The translations under genes and the position numbers were made by a program. Of a DNA stretch of 64,000 nucleotides, positions 25,738 through 34,096 are shown in pieces. Each line of letters begins with the position of its first letter. Within the stretch, counting starts at the first letter, position 1. Origin of the DNA: Alloalcanivorax gelatiniphagus (GTDB lineage Bacteria > Pseudomonadota > Gammaproteobacteria > Pseudomonadales > Alcanivoracaceae); the NCBI RefSeq assembly GCF_005938655.1, contig NZ_VCQT01000027.1, positions 1-64,000 of the forward strand. Direction: 5' to 3'. The notes below the pieces were generated by a model that saw only the letters and a program-made list of their open reading frames with translations, had not been told where the DNA came from and searched no databases.

Positions 25738-26965
25738 GGCGGGTATCGGCTTCCCCGGGGGCGGTCCAGAAAAGGGCGGCCATTATAACCAACCCGCCAA
25801 GGGCGGCGGCAAGCAGGAAGTGGCCATCGTAGCCGAATCGGGAGGCACTGAAGCCGCTCACCAGGGTGAACAGGCCGGTGGCCACCAGGTACAGGGACGC
25901 CTGCAAGGTGTAATCGGTGCCCTCCCGGTCGCGGCGGCAGTAATCCATCATCACCACGAACAACGCCACCGTGGACAGCCCGTCGGCGAACTGCTCGAAC
26001 AGTGCCACCGGCCAGATCCAGGCCGGCGTATGCACCGCCGCCCACCAGCCCACGAAGGCCAGCGCCTGCAGAGCACCAAAGCCGATCAGCGCGACCCGGC
26101 GGCGCATCCGCAACAAACACAGGCCTCCCAGCGCGGCGCCGGCCATGCCCACCAACGACGCCACCAGATCGAGCTGGCCGATGGCGGTCTGCGACCAGTG
26201 CTGGTCGACCAGAAACGGCTTGATCATGCGGCTGCCGAAACCGTCGCCGACCTTGTAACCGATCAGGATCACCGCCCACCAGCCCAGCCCCGGGCGCCGC
26301 CAGAACGACCGGAACGGCCGCCACCAGGCCCGGCCACGGGGGACCGGTGGCGGCGGGCGCTGCTCCGCCGGTTCCGCGAAAGCGGCCACCGGAATCAGCA
26401 ACAGCCCGGTAAGCAGGGCCATGCCGATCAGACTGCCGCGCCAACCGATCCAGTCCGTGGCGATCAGCAGCAACCCGCCGCTGAGCATCAGGCCCACCTT
26501 GTAGCCCAGCACCTGGAGACTGTTGCCCGGCCCGCGCAGGTCCGGGCGCAGCAGGCGCACCGCCAGGCCATCGGCGGCCACGTCCTGGGTGGCGCTGGCC
26601 AGGTTGAGCAACAGCAGCAGCAACACCAACAGCGGGAAGCCAGCCTGGAACCAGGGCGCCCGGCCGGGCACCGCCAGCACCAGCAAAATCACCATCACCA
26701 GCCCTTGGCAGGCCAGCACCCAGCGCTTGCGATGGCCGGGCCGCCCCCAGCCCAGCCGGTCCACCCAGGGTGCCCACAGGAATTTCAGCGCCCAGGGCAG
26801 CGCGGCCAGGGCCAGCAGACCGATCCATTCCCGGGACAAACCCGCCTCCCGGGCCAGGGACGGCACCGCCTTGGCCAGCAGGCCGGCGGGCAGGCCCTGC
26901 AGAAAATACAGCACCGCCAGCGTGCCCAGCAGGGCCGGCACCGACGGCTGCCGTTCAGGGGGCAC
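25730..26965 (-). CDS. MFS transporter, AmpG-like
   Basis: 411-residue major-facilitator protein with about twelve helices. [27 protein letters not shown] between helices 2 and 3 is the AmpG-type loop, and [19 protein letters not shown] is characteristic of this subgroup. AmpG imports anhydromuropeptides, but relatives carry siderophores (RhtX/FptX) or other solutes; the substrate cannot be read from sequence. It overlaps rlmM by 11 bp and tusA by 8 bp. Confidence 0.85.
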   Translation of the reverse strand: MPPERQPSVPALLGTLAVLYFLQGLPAGLLAKAVPSLAREAGLSREWIGLLALAALPWALKFLWAPWVDRLGWGRPGHRKRWVLACQGLVMVILLVLAVPGRAPWFQAGFPLLVLLLLLLNLASATQDVAADGLAVRLLRPDLRGPGNSLQVLGYKVGLMLSGGLLLIATDWIGWRGSLIGMALLTGLLLIPVAAFAEPAEQRPPPPVPRGRAWWRPFRSFWRRPGLGWWAVILIGYKVGDGFGSRMIKPFLVDQHWSQTAIGQLDLVASLVGMAGAALGGLCLLRMRRRVALIGFGALQALAFVGWWAAVHTPAWIWPVALFEQFADGLSTVALFVVMMDYCRRDREGTDYTLQASLYLVATGLFTLVSGFSASRFGYDGHFLLAAALGGLVIMAALFWTAPGEADTRHD

Positions 26966-27989
26966 GGGTGTCCACCCAGACGGTGATTTCCTCCCGGTCG
27001 TGGTAAAGATGGGCGGCCTGGATCAAGGTCCCCGGGCGCTGCCGTTCCAGGCCACTGGCCAAACGCTCCAGCAGGGCCTGGCTCTCCCGGTAGCGGCGCG
27101 ACATGGGCAGCTTGAGATTGAACAGCGCCACCCGGGCCCAGCCCTGCTCCAGCCACTTCTGCATCAGCGCGGCGGTGCGCGCGGGCTTGTCCACCACATC
27201 ACACACCACCAGATCCACCGGCCGCTCCGGGCGCCAGGTAAAGGCATCTCCGGACACATGGCGCACCGGGTATTCGTCCAGCAGCGCCGGCGCCAGCTTG
27301 CCGTGGTCCACGCCGGTGACCTTGAGGCCCAGCCGCGCCAGCTGCCAGCTCCAGCCGCCGGGGGCGGCGCCCAGATCCACGGCGGTGTGCAACCCGGGCG
27401 GCTTGCCGCGCCCGACGAAGCGCAGCAGCGCCTCCTCCAGCTTCAGCGCCGAGCGGCTGGGCGCCTCCGGCGACAACCGCAGGCGGGTCAGACCGCCCTC
27501 CGGCAGCGGAATACCCGACGGGCTGAGGCCCACATGGCCGTGGCGGGAATCGTCGAAAAACAGATGCAGACGCCGGTCGGCGTTGCCGCGCAGCAACCCG
27601 GCCTTGCGCAGCTTGGGCTCCAGGGCCTTGCGAAAACCGCGCAGAAAGCCGGCCAGTTCGCGGCCCGCGTTGGTATCGGCGTGCTCCAGAAACAGCTCGG
27701 AGAACGGCCCCTGCAGCTGCAACTCCGGCCACAGGGCACCGATGCGATCCTGCTCCGGTAGATCCTCGAAGGACGCCGTCAGCGGGTAAAATGAACGCCC
27801 GAAAACCAGCCCGGTTTGCAGCAACGCTTCCGGGTTGCCTTGCAGGTTGTTCCACAGCACATAGCCGCTGCCGTCGCTGGTGCGGGGGTAACCGGACGCC
27901 CCCAGCTCCGCGCAACGATCGGTAAGCTCCGCCGCCAGATCCGACTCGAACCCCGGCCGGCACAGGGCCAGGAACATTTCCTCGGACAT
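26955..27989 (-). CDS. rlmM: 23S rRNA 2'-O-ribose C2498 methyltransferase RlmM
   Basis: SAM-dependent methyltransferase acting on C2498 of 23S rRNA. The 344 residues have an N-terminal THUMP-like region and a Rossmann domain with [27 protein letters not shown] and [11 protein letters not shown]. The start is ATG 27989, preceded by AAAGGAG; the open frame continues 60 codons upstream only because it reads through a repeat element. First gene of rlmM-MFS-tusA. Confidence 0.95.
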   Translation of the reverse strand: MSEEMFLALCRPGFESDLAAELTDRCAELGASGYPRTSDGSGYVLWNNLQGNPEALLQTGLVFGRSFYPLTASFEDLPEQDRIGALWPELQLQGPFSELFLEHADTNAGRELAGFLRGFRKALEPKLRKAGLLRGNADRRLHLFFDDSRHGHVGLSPSGIPLPEGGLTRLRLSPEAPSRSALKLEEALLRFVGRGKPPGLHTAVDLGAAPGGWSWQLARLGLKVTGVDHGKLAPALLDEYPVRHVSGDAFTWRPERPVDLVVCDVVDKPARTAALMQKWLEQGWARVALFNLKLPMSRRYRESQALLERLASGLERQRPGTLIQAAHLYHDREEITVWVDTRAP

Positions 27990-28002
27990 GTTATCTCCTT
28001 TG

Positions 28003-28025
28003 GTAGGAGCGGCTTCAGCCGCGAT
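28003..28025. repeat. REP unit, left flank of the AAGTT element
   Basis: GTAGGAGCGGCTTCAGCCGC and on, immediately upstream of rlmM. It pairs with the inverted unit at 28201-28223, but the two differ in stem sequence (GCGGC/GCCGC versus GCGAC/GTCGC). Confidence 0.85.
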
Positions 28026-28038
28026 CCAGGCAATGGCC

Positions 28039-28192
28039 AGTTGAAAGTTCAAAGTTGAAAGGTCCGCGCTGAAACGATATTGCGCGGCCTTCGGCCATGG
28101 CCGGCTTTCCCGGGAGCCGAAATCGCGGGCAAGGCCTTGCTGGGTCGCAGGGCCCGGTCCGCGTTTCAACTTTTAACTTGTAACTTTCAACT
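28039..28192. repeat. AAGTT-heptad inverted-repeat element, copy 2
   Basis: Left end 28039-28060 (AGTTGAAAGTTCAAAGTTGA), right end 28164-28192 (TTTCAACTTTTAACTTGTAA and on). The left end is one heptad shorter than in copy 1. The 103-bp core differs from that of copy 1. The whole element is nested between two REP units in the 250-bp gap between rlmM and purU. Confidence 0.8.
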
Positions 28193-28200
28193 CCGCCTTA

Positions 28201-28223
28201 ATCGCGACTGAAGTCGCTCCTAC
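28201..28223. repeat. REP unit, right flank of the AAGTT element
   Basis: ATCGCGACTGAAGTCGCTCC and on, inverted relative to 28003-28025; 16 bp beyond the purU stop codon. Confidence 0.85.
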
Positions 28224-28239
28224 AACACGTGGCGGGTGG

Positions 28240-29112
28240 CTACTTAACGAACACCACCGTCTTGTTGCCGTCGACGATGATGCGGTCTTCCAGGTGCCAG
28301 CGCACCGCGCGCAGCATCACCTGGCGTTCCACGTCCTGGCCCAGGCCACGCAGTTCGGAGGGGGAGTGGCGGTGGGAGACCCGTTGCACGTTCTGCTCGA
28401 TGATCGGGCCCTGGTCCAGGTCCTCGGTGACATAGTGGCTGGTGGCGCCGATCAGTTTGACGCCCCGGTCCCAGGCTTGCTGGTAGGGGTTGGCGCCGAC
28501 GAAGGCGGGCAGGAACGAGTGGTGGATATTGATGATGCGATGCGGATGCCGGGACACGAACTCCGGGCTCAGGATCTGCATGTAGCGGGCCAGTACGATC
28601 ACGTCCACCTGCCCTTCCAACAGCTCCAGGGCCTGGGCTTCCGCCTCCGCCTTGTTGTCCTTGTTGACCGGAATGTGGTGGTAGGGAATGCCGAAGCGCT
28701 CCACCTCGTCACGCAGGTCGTCGTGGTTGCTGATCACCATGGGAATGGTGGCCGGCATATCACCCCGGGAGACCCGCCACAGCAGGTCCATCAGCACGTG
28801 ATCATGGCGCGACACCAGAATCGCCATGCGCTTCTTGGCGCCGGGCGGGCTGATGTGCCAGTGCATGCCGTAGCGCGACGCTACCCGATTGCGGAAGTTG
28901 TTTTCCAGGGCCTCGTGGCTGCAGTCCAGGTCCGGGGTCTGGAATTCCAGACGCAGGAAGAAGGTGCCGTCCTGCTGGTCGCTGGAGTGCTGGTCAAAAT
29001 CGGTGATGTTGGCGCCGTGGTTGTACAGAAAAGTGGAAACGGCACTGATGATGCCCGGCTGGTCCGGGCAGGTTACGAGCAGGCGCGCGGTGGCGTCGTC
29101 AGCGGCGGTCAT
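28240..29112 (-). CDS. purU: Formyltetrahydrofolate deformylase PurU
   Basis: Hydrolyses 10-formyl-THF to formate and THF, balancing one-carbon pools and feeding PurT. The 290 residues comprise an N-terminal ACT domain (about 9-85; LLVTCPDQPGIISAVS) and a formyltransferase domain with NIHHSFLPAFVGANPYQQA and VTEDLDQGPII. I take ATG 29112, which has GGAG 7 bases upstream, over ATG 29130, which has none. It overlaps the end of the AraC gene by 14 bp, so the two are probably co-transcribed. Confidence 0.95.
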   Translation of the reverse strand: MTAADDATARLLVTCPDQPGIISAVSTFLYNHGANITDFDQHSSDQQDGTFFLRLEFQTPDLDCSHEALENNFRNRVASRYGMHWHISPPGAKKRMAILVSRHDHVLMDLLWRVSRGDMPATIPMVISNHDDLRDEVERFGIPYHHIPVNKDNKAEAEAQALELLEGQVDVIVLARYMQILSPEFVSRHPHRIINIHHSFLPAFVGANPYQQAWDRGVKLIGATSHYVTEDLDQGPIIEQNVQRVSHRHSPSELRGLGQDVERQVMLRAVRWHLEDRIIVDGNKTVVFVK

Positions 29113-30139
29113 TGAAGTCTCCGTGTGCATCGCCGAAATAAAGCCGCCGGTAGGCGGACGGGGTTTGGTGAGTCCATTTCTTGAACGCCCGGTGGAACGA
29201 GCTGGCTTCGCTGAAGCCCATCAACAGGGCGATTTCGTCGATGCTCAGTTCCGGTTTGGACAGGTAGTACACCGAGGCGTCCTTGCGGATCGAATCCTTG
29301 ATCTCCTGGTAACTGGTGTTGCCCTCCTTGAGCCGGCGGCGCAGGGTCTGCGGGGTCATGTCCAGCTTTTCGCAGATTTCCCCGAAGTCTGGGAAATGGT
29401 TGCCGTACTCCTCGGAGATAATGGCGCGGATGCGCGCCGGCAGGCCCACATTGTGGACCTTGCCGTCAAACAGCCGGGCCAGGGAATCGCGCAGGAACTT
29501 GGACAGCGACAGTTCATTCTGCACCAGCGGCAGATCCAGATAATGGGCCGGGAACACCACCTGGTTCAGGTCGCTGCGGTGGTAGGTGGGGCAATCGAAC
29601 ATAAAGCGGTACTCGTCGTCCTCGCGCACCGGCTCGTAATCCAGATACACGGCCTCCGGTTCCACCGGCTTGCCCACCAGCCAGCTCATGAAGCGCAGGG
29701 ACAGGAACAGCATCGCCTCGATGATCACATCGCGGAAGTCCAGGCGCGGGTCCACCCGGGTAATCAGCCGAGCCTGGTCGCCGTCGCGCACCAGGACGCT
29801 GCCCACGCTCAGGTCGAACAGCCCGTAGAAATCGATGCCCCGGGTCACCGCCGCCTCCAGATTCGGGCAGTTGATCACCGCATGGGCCATCATCGAGAAG
29901 GTGCCGGGCTTGGATTTGCGGCCCTGGCCGAAGCCCAGGAACTCGTCCTGGGTCTGTTCCATAACGCGCAGCATAAGCTCAATGAAGGTACCACGCTCAA
30001 TACGTGCATCCGGGTCCTCCAGGACCCGCCGCTCAATGCCACAGTCATCCAACAGGGCGGGGATACTCACACCACCACGGGCGGCGCCCTGCAGCACCTT
30101 CACCACGCGGCGCACATTGATGGTTCTTTTCTGAATCAT
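29099..30139 (-). CDS. AraC-family transcriptional regulator, OruR/ArgR-like layout
   Basis: 346 residues: an N-terminal arabinose-binding-like domain (PF12625 type, about 25-210) and a C-terminal AraC HTH (about 245-340) with DMTPQTLRRRLKEGNTSYQEIKD and IALLMGFSEASSFHRAFKKW. ATG 30139 has AGGA 7 bases upstream; the longer frame is not supported. The stop overlaps purU by 14 bp, so it may control the folate/glycine-linked gene it precedes. In some bacteria AraC proteins next to purU regulate glycine-betaine or sarcosine catabolism, but this is only suggestive. Confidence 0.88.
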   Translation of the reverse strand: MIQKRTINVRRVVKVLQGAARGGVSIPALLDDCGIERRVLEDPDARIERGTFIELMLRVMEQTQDEFLGFGQGRKSKPGTFSMMAHAVINCPNLEAAVTRGIDFYGLFDLSVGSVLVRDGDQARLITRVDPRLDFRDVIIEAMLFLSLRFMSWLVGKPVEPEAVYLDYEPVREDDEYRFMFDCPTYHRSDLNQVVFPAHYLDLPLVQNELSLSKFLRDSLARLFDGKVHNVGLPARIRAIISEEYGNHFPDFGEICEKLDMTPQTLRRRLKEGNTSYQEIKDSIRKDASVYYLSKPELSIDEIALLMGFSEASSFHRAFKKWTHQTPSAYRRLYFGDAHGDFNDRR

Positions 30140-30288
30140 TGGCGGTCCTGAAGCGTCTTCGTTCCCCCGGGGAACCCTGCCCGAGGCGGGCAAGCGCCCC
30201 ATGATAATGAAACTGACGCCGAATGGCATGGCCGGCACCGTGGTTCATCGCCCAGCCACCCTGGCCGGAGCGGCAAGCGGCCCTTTCA

Positions 30289-30314
30289 ATTAAATTAAAT
30301 GTTAATTAAATTAA
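30289..30314 (+). promoter_or_regulatory. AT-only direct-repeat operator of the TetR-efflux operon
   Basis: ATTAAATTAA at 30289-30298 and again at 30305-30314, 16 bp apart, in an almost pure A/T block directly before the tetR ATG (30319). No ribosome site fits between it and the ATG. Its position and repeat structure make it the likely TetR binding site; function is inferred. Confidence 0.6.
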
Positions 30315-30318
30315 CACC

Positions 30319-30978
30319 ATGAAAAAGACCCCCGACACTCCCCCGCGACGGCGCGGCCGCCCCAGCCAGGAAGCCGGCAACCTGCGCGACCGGCTCCTGG
30401 ACAGCGCCGTGGGCCTGTTCGGCGAGCACGGCGTGGCCGGCACGCCGCTCAACCGCATCGCCCGTGACGCCGGCGCCACCCCGGCGCTGATGCACTATTA
30501 CTTCGGCAACAAAGACAAGCTGCTGGAGGCCATCGTCGAGGAACGCATCCTCAGCCTGATGGCCCCCACCGCGGATATCATCCTCAACGCCGACCCGGAG
30601 CGCCCGGCCCGGGCGGTGATCCGCGACCTGACCCGGCACCTGATCGTCACCGTGGACTCCGCCCCCTGGCTGCCGCCGCTGTGGATCAAGGAAATCATCT
30701 CCCTGGAAGGCCGGCTGCGGCCGCTGCTGATGCGCCGCAACGTGCCCGGCCTGTTCCGGCGCCTGGGGGAAATCGTCGCCCGGGGCCAGGCCCGGGGCGA
30801 GCTCAACCCGGACCTGGAGCCACGTCTTTTCCCCATCTCGCTGATCGGGCTGACCATGTTCACCCTGGCGGCGCGGCCGATCTGGTCACAGCTGCCGGAC
30901 CACGGCGACATCGACACCGACGATCTGATCAACCACGTGCTGGCCCTGCTCGACCGGGGCCTCGGAGGACCACCATGA
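30319..30978 (+). CDS. TetR-family regulator, CecR (YbiH)-like
   Basis: 219 residues: N-terminal HTH (about 22-68; GVAGTPLNRIARDAGATPALMHYYFGNKDKLL) and a C-terminal ligand domain. Followed without a gap by HlyD, ABC ATPase and permease genes, the same order as ybiH-ybhG-ybhF-ybhSR of E. coli, in which CecR represses the operon. ATGA overlap with the next gene shows co-expression. Start lacks a ribosome-binding site. Confidence 0.88.
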   Translation: MKKTPDTPPRRRGRPSQEAGNLRDRLLDSAVGLFGEHGVAGTPLNRIARDAGATPALMHYYFGNKDKLLEAIVEERILSLMAPTADIILNADPERPARAVIRDLTRHLIVTVDSAPWLPPLWIKEIISLEGRLRPLLMRRNVPGLFRRLGEIVARGQARGELNPDLEPRLFPISLIGLTMFTLAARPIWSQLPDHGDIDTDDLINHVLALLDRGLGGPP

Positions 30979-31955
30979 ACGCCGTTGCCCGCCTGCTCCC
31001 CGCCGTCTGCTGCCTGGCCCTGCTGAGCGCCTGCGACGACCGGCCGGAGCCGCTGCCCGGAACCCTGGAATGGGACCGGGTGGATATCCTCGCCGAGGCC
31101 TCGGAGCCGGTCACCGAAATGGCGGTGCGCGAGGGGCAACAGGTGGAGCAAGGGCAGCTGCTGCTGCGCCTGGACCCCCGCCGCACCCAGGCGAAGCTGG
31201 ACGAAGCCCGCGCCACCCTCCAACAGCAGCAGGCGCGGTTGACGGAGCTGCGTCACGGCGCCCGCATCGAGACGGTGGACGCCGCCCGGGCGGAGCTGGC
31301 CCAGGCGCAAAGCGACCGGGACACCACCCGCACCGCCCTGAAACGGGCCCGGGCCCTGCGCGAGCGCGGCGCCCTGGCCAAGGCCGGCCTGGACAATGCC
31401 CGCAACGCCTTCGACACCGCCGAGGCCCGGGTCGACGCCCAGAGAGCCCGCCTCACCGAACTGCTCCACGGCACCCGCCCGGAACAGCTGGAACAGGCAC
31501 AGGCGGCGGTGGCCAGCGCCGAGGCCCGGGTCGCCGGCCTCACCGTAAGCCGCCAACGCCTGGATGTGAGGGCGCCGGCGCCGGGGCGGGTGGACGCCCT
31601 GCCCCACCGCCTCGGCGATCAGCCCGCCGCCGGCACCCCCCTGGTCACCCTGCTGGCCGGCGACGCGCCCTACGCGCGGGTGTTCATCCCCGAGCCCCGG
31701 CGCACGTCGGTAAACCCGGGCGACCATTACCGGGTACAGGTGGACGGCATCGACGAACCGTTCCAGGCGGTGGTGCGAAGCGTGCGCAGCGAACCGGCCT
31801 TCACCCCCTACTATGCGCTCACCGGCGACGACGCCAACCGGCTCTCCTACCAGGCGGAGCTGGTGCTCCAGGGCGAGGCCGCGCAACAACTGCCCGCCGG
31901 CCTGCCCTGCCAGGCCTGGCCGGTGGACGGCCAGGGAGCACAGGGCGATGACTGA
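30975..31955 (+). CDS. HlyD-family periplasmic adaptor lipoprotein (YbhG-like)
   Basis: 326-residue membrane-fusion protein linking an ABC pump to an outer-membrane channel. N-terminal lipobox LLSAC (Cys20) indicates a lipoprotein. The biotinyl-lipoyl halves (about 35-65, 196-225) flank a long coiled coil of Ala/Arg/Glu heptads (about 65-190). ATGA overlap with tetR and 8-bp overlap with the ATPase gene. Confidence 0.9.
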   Translation: MNAVARLLPAVCCLALLSACDDRPEPLPGTLEWDRVDILAEASEPVTEMAVREGQQVEQGQLLLRLDPRRTQAKLDEARATLQQQQARLTELRHGARIETVDAARAELAQAQSDRDTTRTALKRARALRERGALAKAGLDNARNAFDTAEARVDAQRARLTELLHGTRPEQLEQAQAAVASAEARVAGLTVSRQRLDVRAPAPGRVDALPHRLGDQPAAGTPLVTLLAGDAPYARVFIPEPRRTSVNPGDHYRVQVDGIDEPFQAVVRSVRSEPAFTPYYALTGDDANRLSYQAELVLQGEAAQQLPAGLPCQAWPVDGQGAQGDD

Positions 31956-32901
31956 TCAAGACGCCGGCCCGGCGATCCTCACCCGGGGCCTGACCCGCCG
32001 CTTCGGCGATCTGGTGGCGGTGGATCACCTGGATCTTTCCGTGCCACGGGGCCAGGTGTACGGCTTTCTCGGCCCCAACGGCTGCGGCAAGTCCACCACC
32101 ATCCGCATGTTGTGCGGGCTGCTGCTGCCCAGCGAGGGCGACATCCAGGTGCTGGACCTGGACATCCCCCGCCAGGCCGAGGCGCTTAAACAACGCATCG
32201 GCTACATGACCCAGAGCTTCTCTCTGTATCGGGACCTGAGCGTACGGGAGAACCTGGACTTCGTGGCGCGGCTATTCGGGTTGTCCCGGGGGCGACGGCG
32301 CGAGCGGCTGGACCAGCTGTTCCACACCTACCGGCTCGGCACCCTTGCCGACCAGTTGGCGGGCACCCTGAGCGGCGGCCAGCGGCAACGGCTGGCGCTG
32401 GCCGCCGCCGTGCTCAACGACCCGGAGCTGCTGTTTCTCGACGAGCCCACCAGCGCGGTGGACCCGCAATCCCGGCGCGACTTCTGGGACGTGCTGTTCG
32501 GCCTCGCCGACGGCGGCACCACCCTGCTGGTCTCCACCCATTACATGGACGAGGCGGAACGCTGCCACCGGCTGGCCATTCTTCAGGACGGCGCCCTGGT
32601 GGCGGAAGGCAGCCCGGCGCGGCTCAAGGAGGAGATGCGCGGAGTTTCCCTGCTGGTCACCACCGCCAACCCGCGCCGCGCCCAACATGCCCTGGACGAT
32701 CAGGAAGGCGTCCGTTCCTGCGCCCAGATCGGCGCCACCCTGCGCGTGCTGGTGGACGACGAAGCGACCCTGGCCACGGTGCGCCAGCGGGTACGCGATG
32801 TGGACCCGGACGCCACCGTGGCGGTCACCGACGTTAACCTGGAGGACGTGTTCGTGGCCGCCACCCTGGGGCGCCCGGAACACGGCGAGGCACGGTCATG
32901 A
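31948..32901 (+). CDS. ABC transporter ATP-binding protein (YbhF-like)
   Basis: 317 residues with one nucleotide-binding domain: Walker A GPNGCGKST (42-50), Q-loop YMTQSFSLYRDLSV, LSGGQRQR (about 141), Walker B LLFLDEPTSAVD and switch His in VSTHYMDEAERC. E. coli YbhF has two such domains in tandem; this protein has one, so it presumably dimerises. The C-terminal 80 residues resemble the DUF4162 tail of drug-export ATPases. Confidence 0.92.
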   Translation: MTDQDAGPAILTRGLTRRFGDLVAVDHLDLSVPRGQVYGFLGPNGCGKSTTIRMLCGLLLPSEGDIQVLDLDIPRQAEALKQRIGYMTQSFSLYRDLSVRENLDFVARLFGLSRGRRRERLDQLFHTYRLGTLADQLAGTLSGGQRQRLALAAAVLNDPELLFLDEPTSAVDPQSRRDFWDVLFGLADGGTTLLVSTHYMDEAERCHRLAILQDGALVAEGSPARLKEEMRGVSLLVTTANPRRAQHALDDQEGVRSCAQIGATLRVLVDDEATLATVRQRVRDVDPDATVAVTDVNLEDVFVAATLGRPEHGEARS

Positions 32902-34004
32902 TCGGGTTCAGCGTGCACCGCCTGTGGGCGGTGGTTACCAAGGAGCTGCGCCAGCTCAAACGCGACCGGCTCACCTACGCCATGATCGTGGGCATCCCGA
33001 TCATGCAGCTGCTGTTGTTCGGCTACGCCATCAATATGGACGTGCGCCACCTGCCCGCCGCCGTGGTGGACCAGGCCCACAGCAGCCGCAGCCGCCAGGT
33101 GATCGACGAGCTGCACCAATCCCGGGTGTTCGATTTTCTTTACGCACCGGCCACCAGCAGCGGCGCCCAGACCCTGCTGCGCAACGGCGACGTCAAGGTG
33201 ATCGTGGTGGTGCCGGCGGACTTCGAGCACCGGCTCACCACCGACCAGCCGCCCCTGCAGCTGATCGTGGACGGCTCCGACCAGGTGGTGCAGCAGGCCG
33301 CCCGCCAGTTAAGCCAGTTCCCGGTTCGCGCCTACCTGCGGGGCCAGTCCCTGAGCCCGCCGTCCAGCCCGGTGGCGGTGGCCGCCTACTACAACCCGCG
33401 GCGTCAGGCGCCGCTGAACACCGTGCCCGGCCTGATCGGCGTCATCCTTACCATGACCATGGTGATGTTCACCGCCATCGCCCTGGTGCGCGAACGGGAG
33501 CACGGCAACCAGGAGTTCCTGATCACCACGCCGCTGTCGTCGGCGGAGCTGACCCTGGGCAAGGTGCTGCCGTTCATCGGCATCGGGGTGATCCAGACCA
33601 GCCTGGTGCTGCTGCTCGGCCATTTGATCTTCCAGGTGCCGGTGCGCGGGCCGCTGCTGGATCTGTACCTGGCGGCGCTTGTGTTTATCGTCGCCAGCCT
33701 GGCACTGGGCATCCTTATTTCCACCGTGGTGCGCAGCCAGTTCCAGGCCATGCAGGCGGCGATCTTCACCTTCCTGCCGCAAATCCTGCTGTCCGGCTTT
33801 ATGTTTCCGTTCGAAGGCATGCCGCGCCCGGCCCAGTGGTTCGCGGAGATCCTGCCGCTCACCCACTTCGTGCGGCTGAGCCGGGGCATCATGTTGCGCG
33901 GCGCCGATCTCACCTCGCTGTGGCCGGAACTGCTGGCGCTGGGGGTGTTCTCGGCGGTGGCCCTGGGCGTGGCCATCCTGCGCGTGAACAAACGTCTCGA
34001 CTGA
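32898..34004 (+). CDS. ABC-2 type transporter permease (YbhR/YbhS-like)
   Basis: 368 residues: one N-terminal helix (about 25-45), a periplasmic domain (50-170; AAVVDQAHSSRSRQVIDEL) and five C-terminal helices with the ABC2 signature VREREHGNQEFLITTPLSSAEL. Only one permease gene, whereas E. coli ybhS and ybhR are two, so a homodimer is likely. ATGA overlap with the ATPase. Substrate unknown; the E. coli system affects cefoperazone and chloramphenicol sensitivity. Confidence 0.92.
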   Translation: MIGFSVHRLWAVVTKELRQLKRDRLTYAMIVGIPIMQLLLFGYAINMDVRHLPAAVVDQAHSSRSRQVIDELHQSRVFDFLYAPATSSGAQTLLRNGDVKVIVVVPADFEHRLTTDQPPLQLIVDGSDQVVQQAARQLSQFPVRAYLRGQSLSPPSSPVAVAAYYNPRRQAPLNTVPGLIGVILTMTMVMFTAIALVREREHGNQEFLITTPLSSAELTLGKVLPFIGIGVIQTSLVLLLGHLIFQVPVRGPLLDLYLAALVFIVASLALGILISTVVRSQFQAMQAAIFTFLPQILLSGFMFPFEGMPRPAQWFAEILPLTHFVRLSRGIMLRGADLTSLWPELLALGVFSAVALGVAILRVNKRLD

Positions 34005-34096
34005 AACACGCCGGCGCTGGCTTGACCCGTCGTTGATGGCGGTTGGCTATGCTGTCCTGGGCAGCCACCCAAGCCCGGCCACGAAAAGGACGTCCC

